A stretch of DNA of 64,000 bases, from NCBI GenBank assembly GCA_963575745.1, contig CAUYUJ010016885.1, forward strand, positions 134,001 through 198,000, given 5' to 3'. The notes beneath the pieces were generated by a model. It was not told where the DNA came from. It did not search any database and saw only the letters and a list, made by a program, of their open reading frames with translations. Positions 20,621-32,543 of this stretch are shown in pieces (position 1 is the stretch's first letter; every line of letters begins with the position of its first letter). Both the position numbers and the translations under genes were made by a program. The DNA comes from Prorocentrum cordatum. Lineage: Eukaryota; Sar; Dinophyceae; Prorocentrales; Prorocentraceae.

Positions 20621-23329
20621 TCTTCTGTTACCAACATAGAGAAAATAGCACGTGCTCTTCTAGCGGCGGAGCAGCTGCAAATACGTTCCTCTCGTCGATG
20701 TGATATTCACCTACTGGGCTACCAGTCGGGACCGGCATTCCGGATTGGCAACACCGGCTCCAGTTTCATCCGGCAACCTCCCAGCAGATCTCCCCCCCAC
20801 ATTCTCGTTTCCTCCGCGCCTCACGAATTGCCCAATGCCCTCTCACCGCCCCTTTCCTGGCGGGCTCTGGGTTCAATTCTGCGCCAGGCACATCCCCCCA
20901 GGCCTGCCCTCTGCCGCCCCCTCGATGGTAGACTTTGAGCACGTCCTCGCGCTCAACTGGCCCAAGGCCCCCGACGGCGCCGCAGGCCCCGCGCGCCCCC
21001 AGGGTGCACAATCAGGCCCGGTGTTCACATTGACTACACTCCCGTTCAGAAGCTTGCGCGCCCTCCAGCATGTAGCCCTTGAACGCAGTCTCAATGTTAT
21101 TTGGCCCGCTCTCGAAGTACACGTTTCTCGATCTGCCCCAAATCTCATTCTCGGGCCTGTCGTCAGTGACTTAACAAGAACCCAGCTCAACGGTCATACG
21201 GCGCACACATCGACTCCACACTGGACCTGCGGGCCCGGGCAATACCATCTTTTGGCCCCATAATCAGCCCTGGCCCACTCCAACACCATGATTTCTCTGG
21301 TCGCAATGCGGCTGACTTCGCTGATGTAGCCGATAGTCACGCCCTGTCTTTCGCGCAGCTGGGCCAACCCCCCAGCTCGACGCGAGCATCCGACTCGCTC
21401 GCCCGGACATATGTCTCACTAGCCTGGCGAAACTGGCACGGCACAACTTATCAGGAAACACTTCAGCCCACTTAGCCCTGCCGCTGCCAATCATCTCCGG
21501 GCGCCTGCGCACGGCTGCATTTCTGGGTCAAATATATGCCGACGAGGCCGCTGATGGTCATGAAACGCACCGGCTTCTTTATACCCGGTATCTCTCTGTT
21601 GAATAGCTTGTTTGCGTCAGGACGGCGCGTCTCCTTCGCGCGCGTTAACTCCAGGATGCCCAGGCACCCCCTGCACGGAAACAGCGCGCCAACTCGATGC
21701 GCCCGCGGGATGCTCGGCAAGAACATATAACCAGCTTCTTTGCATCGCACAGAGCTCGACAGCAAAATATAAACGCTCATGGCCACCATCTTCAATGGTC
21801 GTTCTTTGCCCCCCCCCCCCCCCAGTCTCTCAGCGCGGACTGCCTGCAGTCTGCCGAAGGCCGAGCACGTGAGACGAACAACCAGAAAAAAAACGCCGAT
21901 TTCCGCTCAACGAACTGCTTGGCCTTCTGATTTGGCACTTCGCTCTGAAAACCCATTGGTTTTCCGCGCGCACGACACGCGGCGGGGCCCATGGCTAGCC
22001 CGGGCAAGGGTCAAGCTGCATCGGCCGCGCAAGAGACCCCGACTGGTGCGCGCGCTTCAACTCAGACACGCGCGCTCGGACATCCTCTTGACCTTTCCCG
22101 CATGGTCTCGCAGCTCCCCTCACCTCGTTCACCTCCTCGGGTATTTGCGTCTCCTGAATCACTGTCCAAGAGACGAGGCTCTTGCTACTACCCATGACCC
22201 GGGGTCCGTGCTCCATTTCGCCAGTCATTCCGACATTGGAACCCAGTGCAATCGCTTCGTCGGCAGGCAAGTCCACTGGGTCGACCGCCCCGCTCTTACC
22301 CTCTTGATTCCGCTCAACTCTCGGCGCCATCGATGACGCGATCCCAGGATCGGAACCATGTCCTCATCTGCCGCTGCATCCCCCGAGTCGGAAACTCGGT
22401 TCACTCTGTCCACTCTCCTCCCCGATCTTGGTTTCCAACAATTTTCCACCGGCCACGGATTTCCCTGAATTCTCCTGCTTCTCCGACAGTGGCGCGACTC
22501 GCGCGCGCGTCGCCAAACTTCGCCCATCGCCCTTTAGTGCTGGCCTGTGGACATCTGTCGGGCACGTGCAACTGAGCCCCGGGCGTTCTGCGCTGCCCGA
22601 TGGCTTTCTGGTTTCTGAAGGTTCACGCGTCGATGAGCTCAGGGGGTCTGTCTGGCGCTGGGCAATCTTGTCTCATCACTGGAAAATGGCTCCTGTCTGA
22701 GTTGCGCCGAGGCTAGCCTCTCCTGAATATGCGGGTCGCCCTGTTGCCTTTCCATGAGACGACCCGCGCCCAGCACTCAGCGCCGCGCGGCTCGCGAGCC
22801 GCGCCCCCTCCAACCACGGCCTTGCACCCGCGGCAACCTGGAGGGGGCCCCGCGGCCAAACACTCGACCAACTCAACTGCTGCTCCTCGGGCCGCGACGG
22901 ACCCGGCGTCAATGCTGTCGCTATTTTCGGGTGGCCTCACGCTGGGCATGGTCGCTCTCGCCTTGACGTCGCAATCCGCGGCGATGGGGTCTGGTTGCCT
23001 AGGTAATCCCCTCATGCACGTGACCACCATCATGTTCTACCTCTCTTATTCACCCCCCCCCATGCTCTTGAATTCCTGCGACTTGATAGCTCCTTGTTGC
23101 GCGCTAGCGATGGTCGTCTGGCGAACGTCATTGATGCCATGGAACACGCCGCTTCCCCATGCGCCTTCGAGCTTTTTTTTCTGCGGCTTTCCTGGTCTAG
23201 GCTTACTTGAAATCACATGGGGTGCCCTCCAAAATTCGGCCGGGGTTCGTTGAACTTCCCCCCGCTGCATCTTTCGCGGGCGGTTTTCTGGCCAGCTCGC
23301 CCCCAGCGCACAGGCGCAATACACAGATG

Positions 23330-23990
23330 ACGCACGCGACGCTAACCATGGGATGAGAGCACGATTTCTCATAAAGAGATGTCTGACACTTGCTGCCCAG
23401 CGCGAACTTCATCGCCCTGATTTGATCTCGCGCAGCCCTGATTTCTCCTTCAATTCCGCCGCTGGCCCGCGAGCCCCAGACCGGGCCCACCTCGACTCCC
23501 ACGCGTGCATCGCGCGGACCTTTGATTACCTCCACGCAGGATGCGATAGCGGGCCCCGCGTCGCTGCGGAGCACAAGCCGCGCGCGCGGCGAACGAGACC
23601 ACACTGGCCATCACTCGGAGCATCGCTTTGCCCCAAATCGGCGCCCTGGCAGCGTGCGCCACCAGGATCGCGCATCCTCCGCCGTCTGCCCCCCCCCCCC
23701 CCCCTTCTTTTAACCGCGCGAAGCCTGCGGCGATGAGGAGCAGACCGGCGCTTCGTTCTCTCCGTCGCATGGCGCGGCGCCAATCTCGGGCCTTTCCCCC
23801 GCAAAGCGGGGGCGCCAGCTGCGACGAGCTGCGATGTCTACTCCCTCTTGGCAAAGCCTTATATCACAATGCACTTCCTCCGGTGGCTGGGCTTCCTCTG
23901 GAACCAATGCGTCTGCCAACTCACTCGACTCACTGCCCCCGCCCGCGTCATCTCCTCCATCTACCCCCGAGGTCACGAAGTTTGCTCGGG
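23330..23990 (-). pseudogene. Integrase and linker remnant
   Basis: At about 23,785-23,825 the minus frame reads RRSWRPRFAGERPE, which corresponds to the RSWC-HCV-GRG segment that precedes integrase in many copia-like elements. Next, at about 23,335-23,575, comes LRSDAGPAIASCVEV followed by VEVGPVWGSRASGGIEGEIR and QIRAMKFAL. This matches the integrase core: a SD motif, then P-G--SNG--E with the catalytic Glu. The zinc Cys residues of the linker are replaced, and the two parts are in different frames. Confidence 0.75.
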
Positions 23991-24429
23991 GCTAACGAGC
24001 GTCGGAGGACGTATTGCAACAAGTCATCTGCTAGGACTTCCCGCCTCTGAAAATCCGCCCTATCTGCAGCCCCCCCCCGCCGTTTCCCCGGACCGTCGCC
24101 CTCGCGCCGCTGCCGGCGCCCCCGCGTCGAACTGGAACGCGCCGCCTCGTTCGCGCACCACCTGTCGCTGCCCAGTCGCACCGTGCCCCGCGCAACTGCG
24201 CGGGCCCCCCTTCTCGCCGCGATCGAGCATTATCCGATATCCCGCTTCGACCATCTCCCAAGCACACCCCAACATGTTCTCAACGTCTGCTACACGCATA
24301 AAAAGCACTCACCCGCGCCCCCTGCACGTTGTTCGTCCCCTACTAAAACCCGTTGCCCGTAGTTCCTGAGACCCACCCCACTGGCGGCACCGCAACCCTT
24401 CCCTGCCCGCGAGGCCCCCGGCGGGGCAA

Positions 24430-24500
24430 CCCGGCAAGGGCCCCCAACATTCGGGGGGCCCACGGCGTCGCACGCGCCCGAGCCCAGCGTAACAACCACG
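24430..24500 (-). pseudogene. Aspartic protease remnant
   Basis: The minus frame has VVVTLGSGACDAVGPPN, which aligns with the retroviral-type protease motif (V-LDSGA--SV-P). The catalytic Asp is Gly here, consistent with decay. Position between the gag and integrase remnants supports the call. Confidence 0.65.
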
Positions 24501-24739
24501 GTTTCGCGCGGCCCTGGGTCTTCGTCTCCGAGGTCATCGAACTGTACTCCAGGGCATTTGTGCTGCCAATCTCTCTCCACTTGAACACTCCTGCATAACC
24601 TAGATTGCCTATCGGCGTTGTGTCCACACCCAGGGTAACACGCGCTCTTCCAATAGTTCTGCGTCGACTCCGACTTCCTCACCCAGTTACAAGGGTTCCG
24701 TTCGCGGCACTGCTGGGCCCAGCCGCCTCACCCTGGCAG

Positions 24740-25960
24740 GCCAATAGGCGCGCCCACTTCGCAACGGCCTGGCATACGCTGCCCCGAGGAAATGCCTCGT
24801 GCCCCAGTTATTCCCTCATGGATGTCTAATTCCCGTCTTGCCCATTTCTGCTGCTCGACCTCGTTCGTTCCTTCCCCTGCAAACTGGGCGGCAATGCGCC
24901 CCTCTTCCAACATTTGAAACATACTCGGTCATTCGTGGGAGCAAGTCCCCACCTCACTCCATCCACCAGGTCATTCACCACTGCACCCGCCGCAACTGTC
25001 GTTTCCCTTTGGCTCTTCCTTTTAACGCACCGCCCACGCGCCATCTTCACCCCCGCGCCTCCACCCGCGCCTCCGCTGTCTTTTCCTACGCCTTCCCAAA
25101 AATTCGCTGCAACACGCCCAAAGTAACACCGCCTGTAAAATTCAAACACCTCCCCTCTTCTACCGTTGCCTCAGTGCACGGCGTCTACGCCTCCACTCCC
25201 GTCGCATCTGTCCTGGCCCACCAGCATCCGCCCTGGCCCAAGTACTTCCGTCTACTAAGTCGCTGGCCCACCAACATCTGCCCCTGTCCGTATCCATATG
25301 CATTCCAACCTTCGCGAGTGTCCCGCGCGCTGTTCTGATCGTCGCTCACTCGGCTAACTCCTGCAATGGCACGCCTGCGTCCAATCACTTCTCGCGCGCC
25401 CAGTCCTCGCGTTCAACGCGCAGCTTCTGGTAATTTTCTTGAGCGCGTGAGTCCAGGGCCTGAAAAACGCACTCCTAATGCCGGCCCTCGAATCAGCCCC
25501 CGGCGCGCGCCACAATCGCCCTCGGCGCCGCGACCCCGATAGGGAGGTCCAACGCGCCAAGGGAGCCACATTTTCGGGGGCATTCTACCAGCGCCGTCCA
25601 CGGCCCCAGCCGGGTGGGCACGTCACCAACTTTTCCTTGGTTTATCGGGGTTCGTGGCCAGGTTCATCTTGGCTTCCTGCAGCCCATCTCCTTCCCGTAG
25701 CCCAGTCTAACTTCCCCCCTGTCTTCTACTCCATCCAGCCTGTGGTTCAGCATGTACCACATGAATTCGTCCAACTCGCGCACCACTTCCTCGCTGACTT
25801 CGAAGTCTCATTTGGTGTGGCTGTTCACTCAGGCTGGCTCCCATGCACTCCGAAACGACGTGCTGCTGCTATGGATTCTGGCCATGTCGTCGTCGTCATC
25901 ATCGCACAGCGCTCCATCCGTGGTCTCTAGCTTGTCCCCTCAATTAGTTCACGGTTTCGA
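24740..25960 (-). pseudogene. Gag-like remnant with damaged zinc knuckle
   Basis: Minus-strand segments include SEEVVRELDEFMWYMLNHRL (about 25.75-25.80 kb) and CFKCWKRG at about 24,921. IAAQFAGEG continues directly in the next frame, suggesting a frameshift inside a former CCHC knuckle. Placement directly downstream of the 5' LTR and upstream of the protease fits gag. Stops interrupt every frame. Confidence 0.55.
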
Positions 25961-26545
25961 CACTGGGGATTGAGTTGTGACAGGGCGTTTGACAGTCTCT
26001 CGCTCCATTATCGAAAACTGGTCGGTCACCTGCGAATTTGTTGAACTGTTGCGTGGCATTTTAGCCGCAAACAGGTTTCTGTCCTTGCCCTGTCTTGTTT
26101 TCCTCTCCACAATCGATTCCACGATCTTGGCTACTTAGTCAATCGTGTTATTTTGCACCTCTGTCTGATCTTCCATACGTTCGATTCCCAGCTGAAGAGT
26201 CTTGGCTGTTCAATCAGCATACATGTTGAGGCTCACGATGCTCAGCAGTAGAACGATCATCTTCTTGGCCATGAGTAACAATCCGTAGCTCTCTTACTTA
26301 GTGACGGTTCTGACCCCTGCTGCCGTCTGTCTCACTATGAACTCTCTCATCCCTTCATGGTTGGCCCATAACGCCACCTTCTCGTAACTATAGTCGCCCC
26401 CATATTGTGCTGCCTCACATGGCTCACTGAACCTTGCCGGGTTGAGGTTGGGACAGTGATCTTGGTATTGGGGGGTAATTCTTGAAAAGGGCATTCTGGA
26501 CGTGCAATGACGACTGCCGCTACTGCTGCACCCGCCTTAAACCTC

Positions 26546-26557
26546 GCTCCGCTACCA
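26546..26557 (-). other. Primer-binding site
   Basis: On the minus strand TGGTAGCGGAGC directly follows the TTTGCA end of the 5' LTR. It is complementary to a tRNA 3' end of GCTACCA type, as in initiator-Met-primed copia elements. Confidence 0.75.
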
Positions 26558-26743
26558 TGCAAAGTCCAGAAGAAGGAATTGCACGGGAACGAATCAAGGA
26601 CACTGGGCGATGTTAACTGAACAGCGAGGCTAAGCGAATGCGCCACGGATGATTACCTGAACCAGACGGCGTCGGTAACGACGGCCGCTCGACACTCACG
26701 TACAGCTCAGCTCCTCACTCAATCGCAACCGCATGTTCTAACA
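26558..26743 (-). repeat. 5' LTR of the copia-type element
   Basis: 186 bp. On the minus strand it begins TGTTAGAACATGCGG and ends TTTGCA, with TG...CA termini. It is diverged from the 3' LTR throughout. Confidence 0.9.
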
Positions 26744-26748
26744 TCTCC

Positions 26749-27330
26749 CCCCCCCCTCCTCCCGCCCTCGCCCCTCGCTCCCACCCTGCGTGGTTTCGGG
26801 CCTCGTTTCCTCCTCGGTCGGTCCCTCCACTTGTGGTCTTTCCCTGGCCCTCGCTTCGTTTCGCAGTTCGGGCCCTCGTCGGTCCCGTCTTCGCTCTCGC
26901 GGCTCTGTTGCCTGGGAGCTAGCGCTTGATTCGAGCCCAGGTCCGACTCAAATCTCCTCATTCGTGGATGCGTGCTTACCGGCCCCCTCTCCCCAAGAGA
27001 AAGCAAAAAACACAATGGAGGTAACGCCCGAGAACCGTTGACAGGCATGCTGTGGTGCTCGCGTGCTCCTTTGGCGGCCATTAACAAATTGCATGCACTC
27101 GCCGACATGTTGCGGCGCGTCCATGCTATTGTGGTGCTGGCAAAAAGGGGCATGCTGTTGTGCATCCAAATGGCGCTCGCAGGCTATTGTAGCACTGGCA
27201 GGATCTTGCTTCATCATTCGATCGCATATTGCCTCAAGTTCCCCATCACCCCAACTCTTCGGACGCGAGCAATTATGATGTGTTGACGCCCGGACACTCG
27301 AGCTGGTGAACATACTCCAGAGGGAGAAAG
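26749..27330. other. Non-coding stretch, no gene recognised
   Basis: CT-rich on its left edge, then unique. A short repeated motif around GCTGTGGTGC/CTATTGTGGTGCTGG at about 27.05-27.15 kb is the only structure seen. Confidence 0.5.
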
Positions 27331-27334
27331 GGGA

Positions 27335-27715
27335 TGGAGGAGGTGGAGGTGGGGGTGCAGGAGGATGATGAGGCGGAAGAGGTACTAGAGGGGAGATTGA
27401 GGAGGAGGAGGAAGAAGGATGGAGAGGAGGTACAGGAAACACGGGGAGCCCGATCCCCTCAGAGGGTCAGGCGAAGGACGAGAAGGAAAGGTAGGAGGAG
27501 CAGGAGGAGAAGGCGGAGGCGGAGGCGAAAGGGGACGGGAGGAAGAAGATGAGGGAGAGGACGAGGAGGAGGCGGGCGGAGAAGGCGGAGGGAGGAGGCG
27601 GAGGAGGAGGAGGTGGGGGGGAGGGAGGAAGAGGAGGAGGAGGAAAGGAGGAGGAGGAGGAAAAGGGAGAGGAGGAGGAGGAGGAGAAGGAGGAGGAGGA
27701 GGAACAGTGTAAACC
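27335..27715. repeat. (GGA)n-rich purine tract
   Basis: Degenerate GGA/GAG repeats over about 380 bp. Confidence 0.9.
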
Positions 27716-28065
27716 CAAGATGCATGAACGACATTGCAATAAGCCCTCCCTCAAAATTCTCTGTTCATAGGTCCCTGCAAGAATGTATCTCCGTTGCGGG
27801 AAGTGTTCCATTGAAGACGATCGCATGAGAATTCCCTATAGTGCCGAACACCATCCCTGGGAATTCAACCGCACACACCATTGAAACTGCTACAGACTGT
27901 AAGCCGAATGTGCACGGCGCCATTTTGAAAACTACCCGCCCTCCATCCTTCAGCATATTGCAAATCCGCCGACCCCTTGGGGTCACGGCGTGTGAGATGC
28001 TTCCCCTTCCCAAAACCCCTCCCCCGGGAGCCCGGTCCGGCCGGCTTGGAGAGGGGGGGGAGGGG
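27716..28065. other. Unique non-coding stretch
   Basis: No gene recognised. Its right edge is a C-run/G-run segment that also precedes other GGCCCCAAGA-type blocks. Confidence 0.5.
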
Positions 28066-28069
28066 GGGC

Positions 28070-28640
28070 AAAGGTGCCGGCCGCACCCTTGGAGCCTCAG
28101 GGGGTCCCAAACCAAAACGGGCCAAGAGGGCCCCAAAAGGACCCCCGGACGGTCCAAGAGGCCTACGAATCGCCAAAAGATCGCTCCAAGACGACCAAGA
28201 TTGCCTCCAGACGGTCCCAGAGGCCCACGCCCCAAGAAGCCACCAAGAGGCGTCCCAAGTGGCCCCAGATGCAAAAATCGTCTCATTCCCTAGTGAAAAC
28301 GTCTAATTTTAGAACATTCGCCTCTTCGGCTTTCACGAGGCCCACAACGGCCCAAGAAGCCTTTGAGATCAACCCAAGAGAGCCCAAGAAGCCCCCAGAG
28401 GCTCCAATACGGCCCAAGACGGCCCAAAGACAGCCCCGGAAGCTTCAAAACAACCCAGGAGGGCCCCAAGACGGCCCCAAGAGGAGGCCCAGAGGGGGAA
28501 CCCGAATGAACATTTCGAGCACTCGGCCCCGAAAAAACCTGAGGAGGCGCCAATAGGCCCCCAAGAGGCTCCCACGCGGCTCTCGAGAGGCCCAAAAGAG
28601 GCTCCTAGAGGCCTCAAAACGGCTCCCAAGAGGCCTCAAC
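28070..28640. repeat. GGCCCCAAGA-type repeat block 2
   Basis: Same 10-12 bp degenerate unit as block 1. The AT-richer core at about 28,270-28,345 ends TTCGCCTCTTCGGCTTTCAC, comparable to the cores of blocks 1 and 3. Confidence 0.85.
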
Positions 28641-29060
28641 AGTGCTGCCAGGAGAGCCCAGAGAAGCCCAAAAGCAGAGCCGCGATCCGCAGACCGCCCC
28701 CGACGAAATCCCAAGAAACTGAAACCCCAAGATTCCCCAGAAATCGTTCCGCAAACTCCGTTCACTCTTACTGCCGCACCAAGGGGTCGGCGGTGCGGCG
28801 TCAGCCAATGAATCCACGTCCGGAGGTGACGTGCTGAGCGGCAGCGTTTTTCGGCGAACGCCTTAATGCAACGTATCCGATGTATCCCAAGACTGCACAA
28901 TTTCTACATATTGTATCATGTTACATTACTATGTCTCCCCCCCTTAATCCCCCCCCAGGGCCGCCGCCGAGTCGCCGACCCCTTTCGTCCACTAATTCAA
29001 CAACCAACAATAACCTACGGAAATCATTGATGTTGGCAGCTGGACCCTCCTCGGAGCCCA
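28641..29060. other. Spacer between repeat blocks
   Basis: Unique sequence with poly-C stretches. No gene recognised. Confidence 0.5.
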
Positions 29061-29600
29061 CGAGGGGCGTCAAGACGGCTCAAGATGGCTCCAAGGCGGC
29101 CCAAGGGAGTCTCAAAACGGCCTCAGGACGACCCAAGATGGCCCCAAGAGAGCCAACAAGCCTCCAAGACGCCGCATTAGGGCCCCCAGAGGACCCACCA
29201 AGACCGCCTCCAGAGGCCAAAATCATTGATTTTCCTATAGTTTTGGGAAGATTTGGGCGTCCTCGCCTTTCTCGACTCTGACAAGCCAATGACGGCCCAA
29301 GCAGCCTCCAAAATGGCACCAGAATTGCCCAAGAAGCCCCCAGAAGGGCCCCAAGACGGCCCGAGAGGGCCCCAATACGGCCCAAAGAAACCCCCAAGAC
29401 GGTCCAAGATGCCCCTAAGACGGCCCAAAAGAACCCCAAGGGAGCCCCACGGCGGCCGCGGGAGGCCCCCAAGACGGTCTCCGAAGGGGCGAAACGGCGC
29501 AAGAGCCCCCCAAGACGGCCCAAGCCGCCCCCAAGACGCCCCAAGAGGCCCCAAAGAGGCCCCCAAGGGGCCCCAAGAAGTCCCCAAGAGGGAGGCATGG
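29060..29600. repeat. GGCCCCAAGA-type repeat block 3
   Basis: Degenerate 10-12 bp units with an AT-richer core at about 29,214-29,285 (starts GGCCAAAATCATTG, ends CGTCCTCGCCTTTCTCG). It ends just downstream of the Helitron helicase gene. Confidence 0.85.
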
Positions 29601-29659
29601 CGGCCCAAACTGCCTCCAAAATTGCCACCGAGCGGATGACACATGCGACGAAGACGCAG

Positions 29660-29675
29660 GCGGGCCTCTGCCCGC
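29660..29675. other. Hairpin downstream of the helicase gene
   Basis: GCGGGC CTCT GCCCGC is a perfect 6-bp stem with a 4-base loop, 62 bp beyond the helicase stop. Helitron 3' ends carry a short hairpin near a CTRR terminus, but no CTRR follows within about 15 bases, so its role is a guess. Confidence 0.35.
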
Positions 29676-29736
29676 AACTGGACACGATGACGACGACGTC
29701 CCTGATGATAGCGGCAGGTGGAATGATATTATTTGA

Positions 29737-32543
29737 CTACGCGCACCTCTTCCCTCGCTTGCGCGTCTTCGCGCAATCTGCGCATTTCCAGTCCGGGGCA
29801 ACGCGAACTGTCCACCGGCGGTCGTGCGGCCGCGGCGCCTTCTTGCACGCGCTGCATGGCGGCCAGAGGCACGCGTCGCACGTGTACCTCGGCCCTTCCC
29901 AGTTCGCAGAACGCCGACCAGTTTTGGCCGCGTCTGGTGACGGGGCGCCACAGGCCACGCACTGACCGACCCGCGGGCACGCCGGGCACGTCCACGACGG
30001 CCTGTTGGCCGCCAGATACTTCGTGCTGCGCGGCCGCGGGACTACCTTGCAGACGTCGCAATTCGGGAATCTGCAGGCCTCACACTGGTAATTACTCTGG
30101 CTGTAATGCAGATTCCTCTCTGGCCTCGCCCCGCACTTCCCGCAAGGAGGGCGCATGCGCAGGTCGAAGCACTCCTTGCACACAACGCACTCGGGCCCCC
30201 CATGCATATTCAGCCGGCCCAGGTCAAAGTGCTCCATGCCCTTCAGGCCCCCGCACTGGAAGCACGTGTACAGCGCACCTGTCCTCGACGGCGGCCGGTG
30301 CAGTTGCGCGGGGCGACACGCCAGGCATACCGCTCTCTCGAGGGCGTCATCTGAGCGCAACTGCTCCAACATCTTCTTGTCGTACTCCGAGACGCGCCTG
30401 GCTTTGCCGCATTCAAAGCAACGGAGCTCGCCGGGCAGAGGGGCAGGCCTCTGCACATCCTTTCCGGCCTGCTTCTGCGCGCAGAGGGCGCACCTCCTCC
30501 ACGCGCCCTGGCTCAGGACTGCCACGGCGTGCTCCACGGGGTCGCTCGCTCTCATGCCACGTCCTGGGAAGTTGCCCGCTCTCTTCCGCTGGTGGCAGTC
30601 GGCGCACTGGAAAGTGACGTCCACCAACTTCTTGGACGACCTGGACGCGGCTTCCTTCTCTGCCTTGGCCCAGCCGGCTTCCGCCTGCTCCGTCGTCATC
30701 TCCCCGGCTGTCAGGGAGTGCAAGAGCCATGGGCCCGTCTGATGCCCCTGGCGGAAAAGCATGGGCGAAAAAGGCTGCGTGATGATCAGATCGTCAGCCC
30801 TCCTGGTGCGGCTGATGGCCACGTAGCCCGTGGGGACCATGGCTGCGCGGGGCGTCGTGCGCGCGTCCAGGAGGTCGATAATGGCCTGCGGCAGCGCGGC
30901 GCCGGTGACGCAGTGGGCCGCGGCGGCGAAGTGCGGGACCAGCGGGAACCCCGCGCGCTTCACCATGGCCTTGAAGCCGGGACTGCGATCCCAGGACACC
31001 TCCCTCTGCTTCACGGGGAAGACGCCCGCGGGCTGATTCCCAAAGCGGGGCGCCGTGTTCCCGGGAATTTGCACCATGATCGCCTCGGGCACGTGCTGCA
31101 GGACCAGCTCCGGCTCGGACCTGTGGTCTTTCACCAACTTCGAGTCGTCGGGGTGGAGGACCCAGCCCGTCACGGTACCCCAGGAGTGCTTGCAGGCTCC
31201 CGCCTCCGCATTCTCCGTGGTGGTGAACCGCGCCCGCATCCCCTCGAAGATCGGCAGCACACCCGGAACTCCGCCAGTCTTGTTCTCGGGGTACATGAGC
31301 CAGTTCTGCCTGGCGTGGGAGAGCGACTCCGTCGACCTGCATGCGTCGTCCCGAGTGAGGGGGACATCGCGCGCCACCACCCAGAGGAGCTGCTTCCCAG
31401 CATTGGCTGCCGCATTCGCCGCTCGCAGCGTCAGAATCCTGCTCTTCGGGGCGTTGTACGGGTGCACGAACAGCGCGTCCGCGAACGCCGTGCTCACCTC
31501 CCGCTGTCTGGCATCGCTCTGAGAGGCGACGCGGCAGCGCCGATGGCGTTCCGCGCTGCACTCAGCGCACTCCAGGGATTTCATGTCCTCCCAGGCCCGA
31601 CCTGCTCCGAACATCCGTGGCCACTCAACTGACCAGAGCGCGCGGCACTTCGCCTTCCCGCGGCCGAAGTGCCCCGTCGAGGCCTCGGCGCTGCCGGGGC
31701 TTGCGGGCATCCAGGAGCCGGGCACATCAGTGGGGAAGCCGTGGACGAAATCGTACATCCTGTCCGACAGATTCCCAGCGCGCGCTTCGGCGAGAAAGCT
31801 TCTCCACCACACGTCTGAGCAGCGGTGCGACTGGGCCAGGGCGTAGCGGTTAGTCACCGAGTGCGGCAAGCCCTCTGTCCAGAACATCTCCAGTATGCGG
31901 CCGACGTTGGCGGGTCTCTTGACAAATGGGTTGGCGGCAATACTGAGACTCCTGACGGGCGGTATCTGCCATAAGTCCCCGAGCAGCACCAGGTTGAGCC
32001 CTCCGAACATGGCGAACTGTTTTGGAACGCGTGCGTCCACGGCCCAGGGGTTTCCCTTGTCCCTCGTCGAGTCCTTCACCTGCCTGTGCACGGCGTCCAG
32101 CAACTCCACCGAAACGTTCTCCACCTCGTCGATGATGAGCCAGCGCATGTGCTGGATTTTCGTGTGCAGCATGTTCTCCGACAACTCCGGGTCCTTCTTC
32201 CCGCCGGACTGGACTCCCGTGATGAGGTCGATTCCGAGCTTGCTGAAGTTGTGGATGGTTCGCCCACCGATGTTGCTCGCCATGGAATTCATGGGGGCGG
32301 TCTTGATGAAGTGCACCTCGTGTTCCCATCCCATGCACGTGGGGAACAGCCCCACGCCCTCCTCGCACAGCCACCGGATGACCTCCGATTTCCCTGAACC
32401 CGGCAGGCCGAGAACGAACAGCCGGGAGCATGGCGATCCGCGCAGCTGGTCCTGCTCGCGGGCCTCCTGGACGCACCTGTCGGCGACGGCGTCCAGGATG
32501 CTCATCTGCTGCGGGTCGGGGGTGATCTGGTGCGTCTGCAGTC
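29737..32543 (-). CDS. Helitron Pif1-like helicase exon with C-terminal CxxC array
   Basis: DNA helicase of superfamily 1B, expected to unwind DNA during rolling-circle transposition. Counting from the ATG at 32,505: Walker A GLPGSGKS (33-40), motif Ia-like TIHNFSKL (83-90), Walker B LIIDE (123-127), motif III LLGDLWQIPPV (174-183), a motif-V-like HCVTGAALPQAIID (531-544) and motif VI YVAISRTRRADDLIIT (561-576). Residues about 615-920 hold some 14 CxxC pairs, likely zinc ribbons. The frame is open upstream of the ATG to a stop at 32,589 and reads ITPDPQQMSILDAV, the usual start of a Helitron helicase domain, so the exon begins before the ATG. A splice acceptor CGATCGCAG|GA at 32,544 is the best candidate. 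All key helicase residues are intact. It is probably joined to the Rep exon by splicing, since the two are in different frames. Confidence 0.9.

Larger units (their letters stand above)
16738..26743 (-). mobile_element. Decayed Ty1/copia-type LTR retrotransposon
   Basis: The element is about 10.0 kb, read on the minus strand. It has two diverged LTRs (184 and 186 bp) in direct orientation, both starting TGTTRGAACATG and ending TTTGCA. The sequence next to the 5' LTR is TGGTAGCGGAGC, matching the usual initiator-Met primer-binding site (TGGTATCAGAGC) at 10 of 12 positions. Outside the LTRs are CCTCC (16,733-16,737) and TCTCC (26,744-26,748), a 5-bp target duplication with one change. Internal remnants follow the order gag, protease, integrase, RT, RNase H, which is the Ty1/copia order. 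Every gene is broken by stops and frameshifts, and the LTRs differ at many positions, so the copy is old and not autonomous. No long frame remains. Confidence 0.88.

Noticed and set aside
29660-29675. Hairpin as the definitive Helitron 3' terminus
   Set aside because: The stem is only 6 bp and no CTRR follows at the expected distance; kept only as a weak feature.
28074-29951. Open frames of 100-200 codons in GGCCCCAAGA-type blocks
   Set aside because: The peptides (GPSWGRLGA, PQDGPKMA) reflect the repeat and occur in all phases and at all five blocks.
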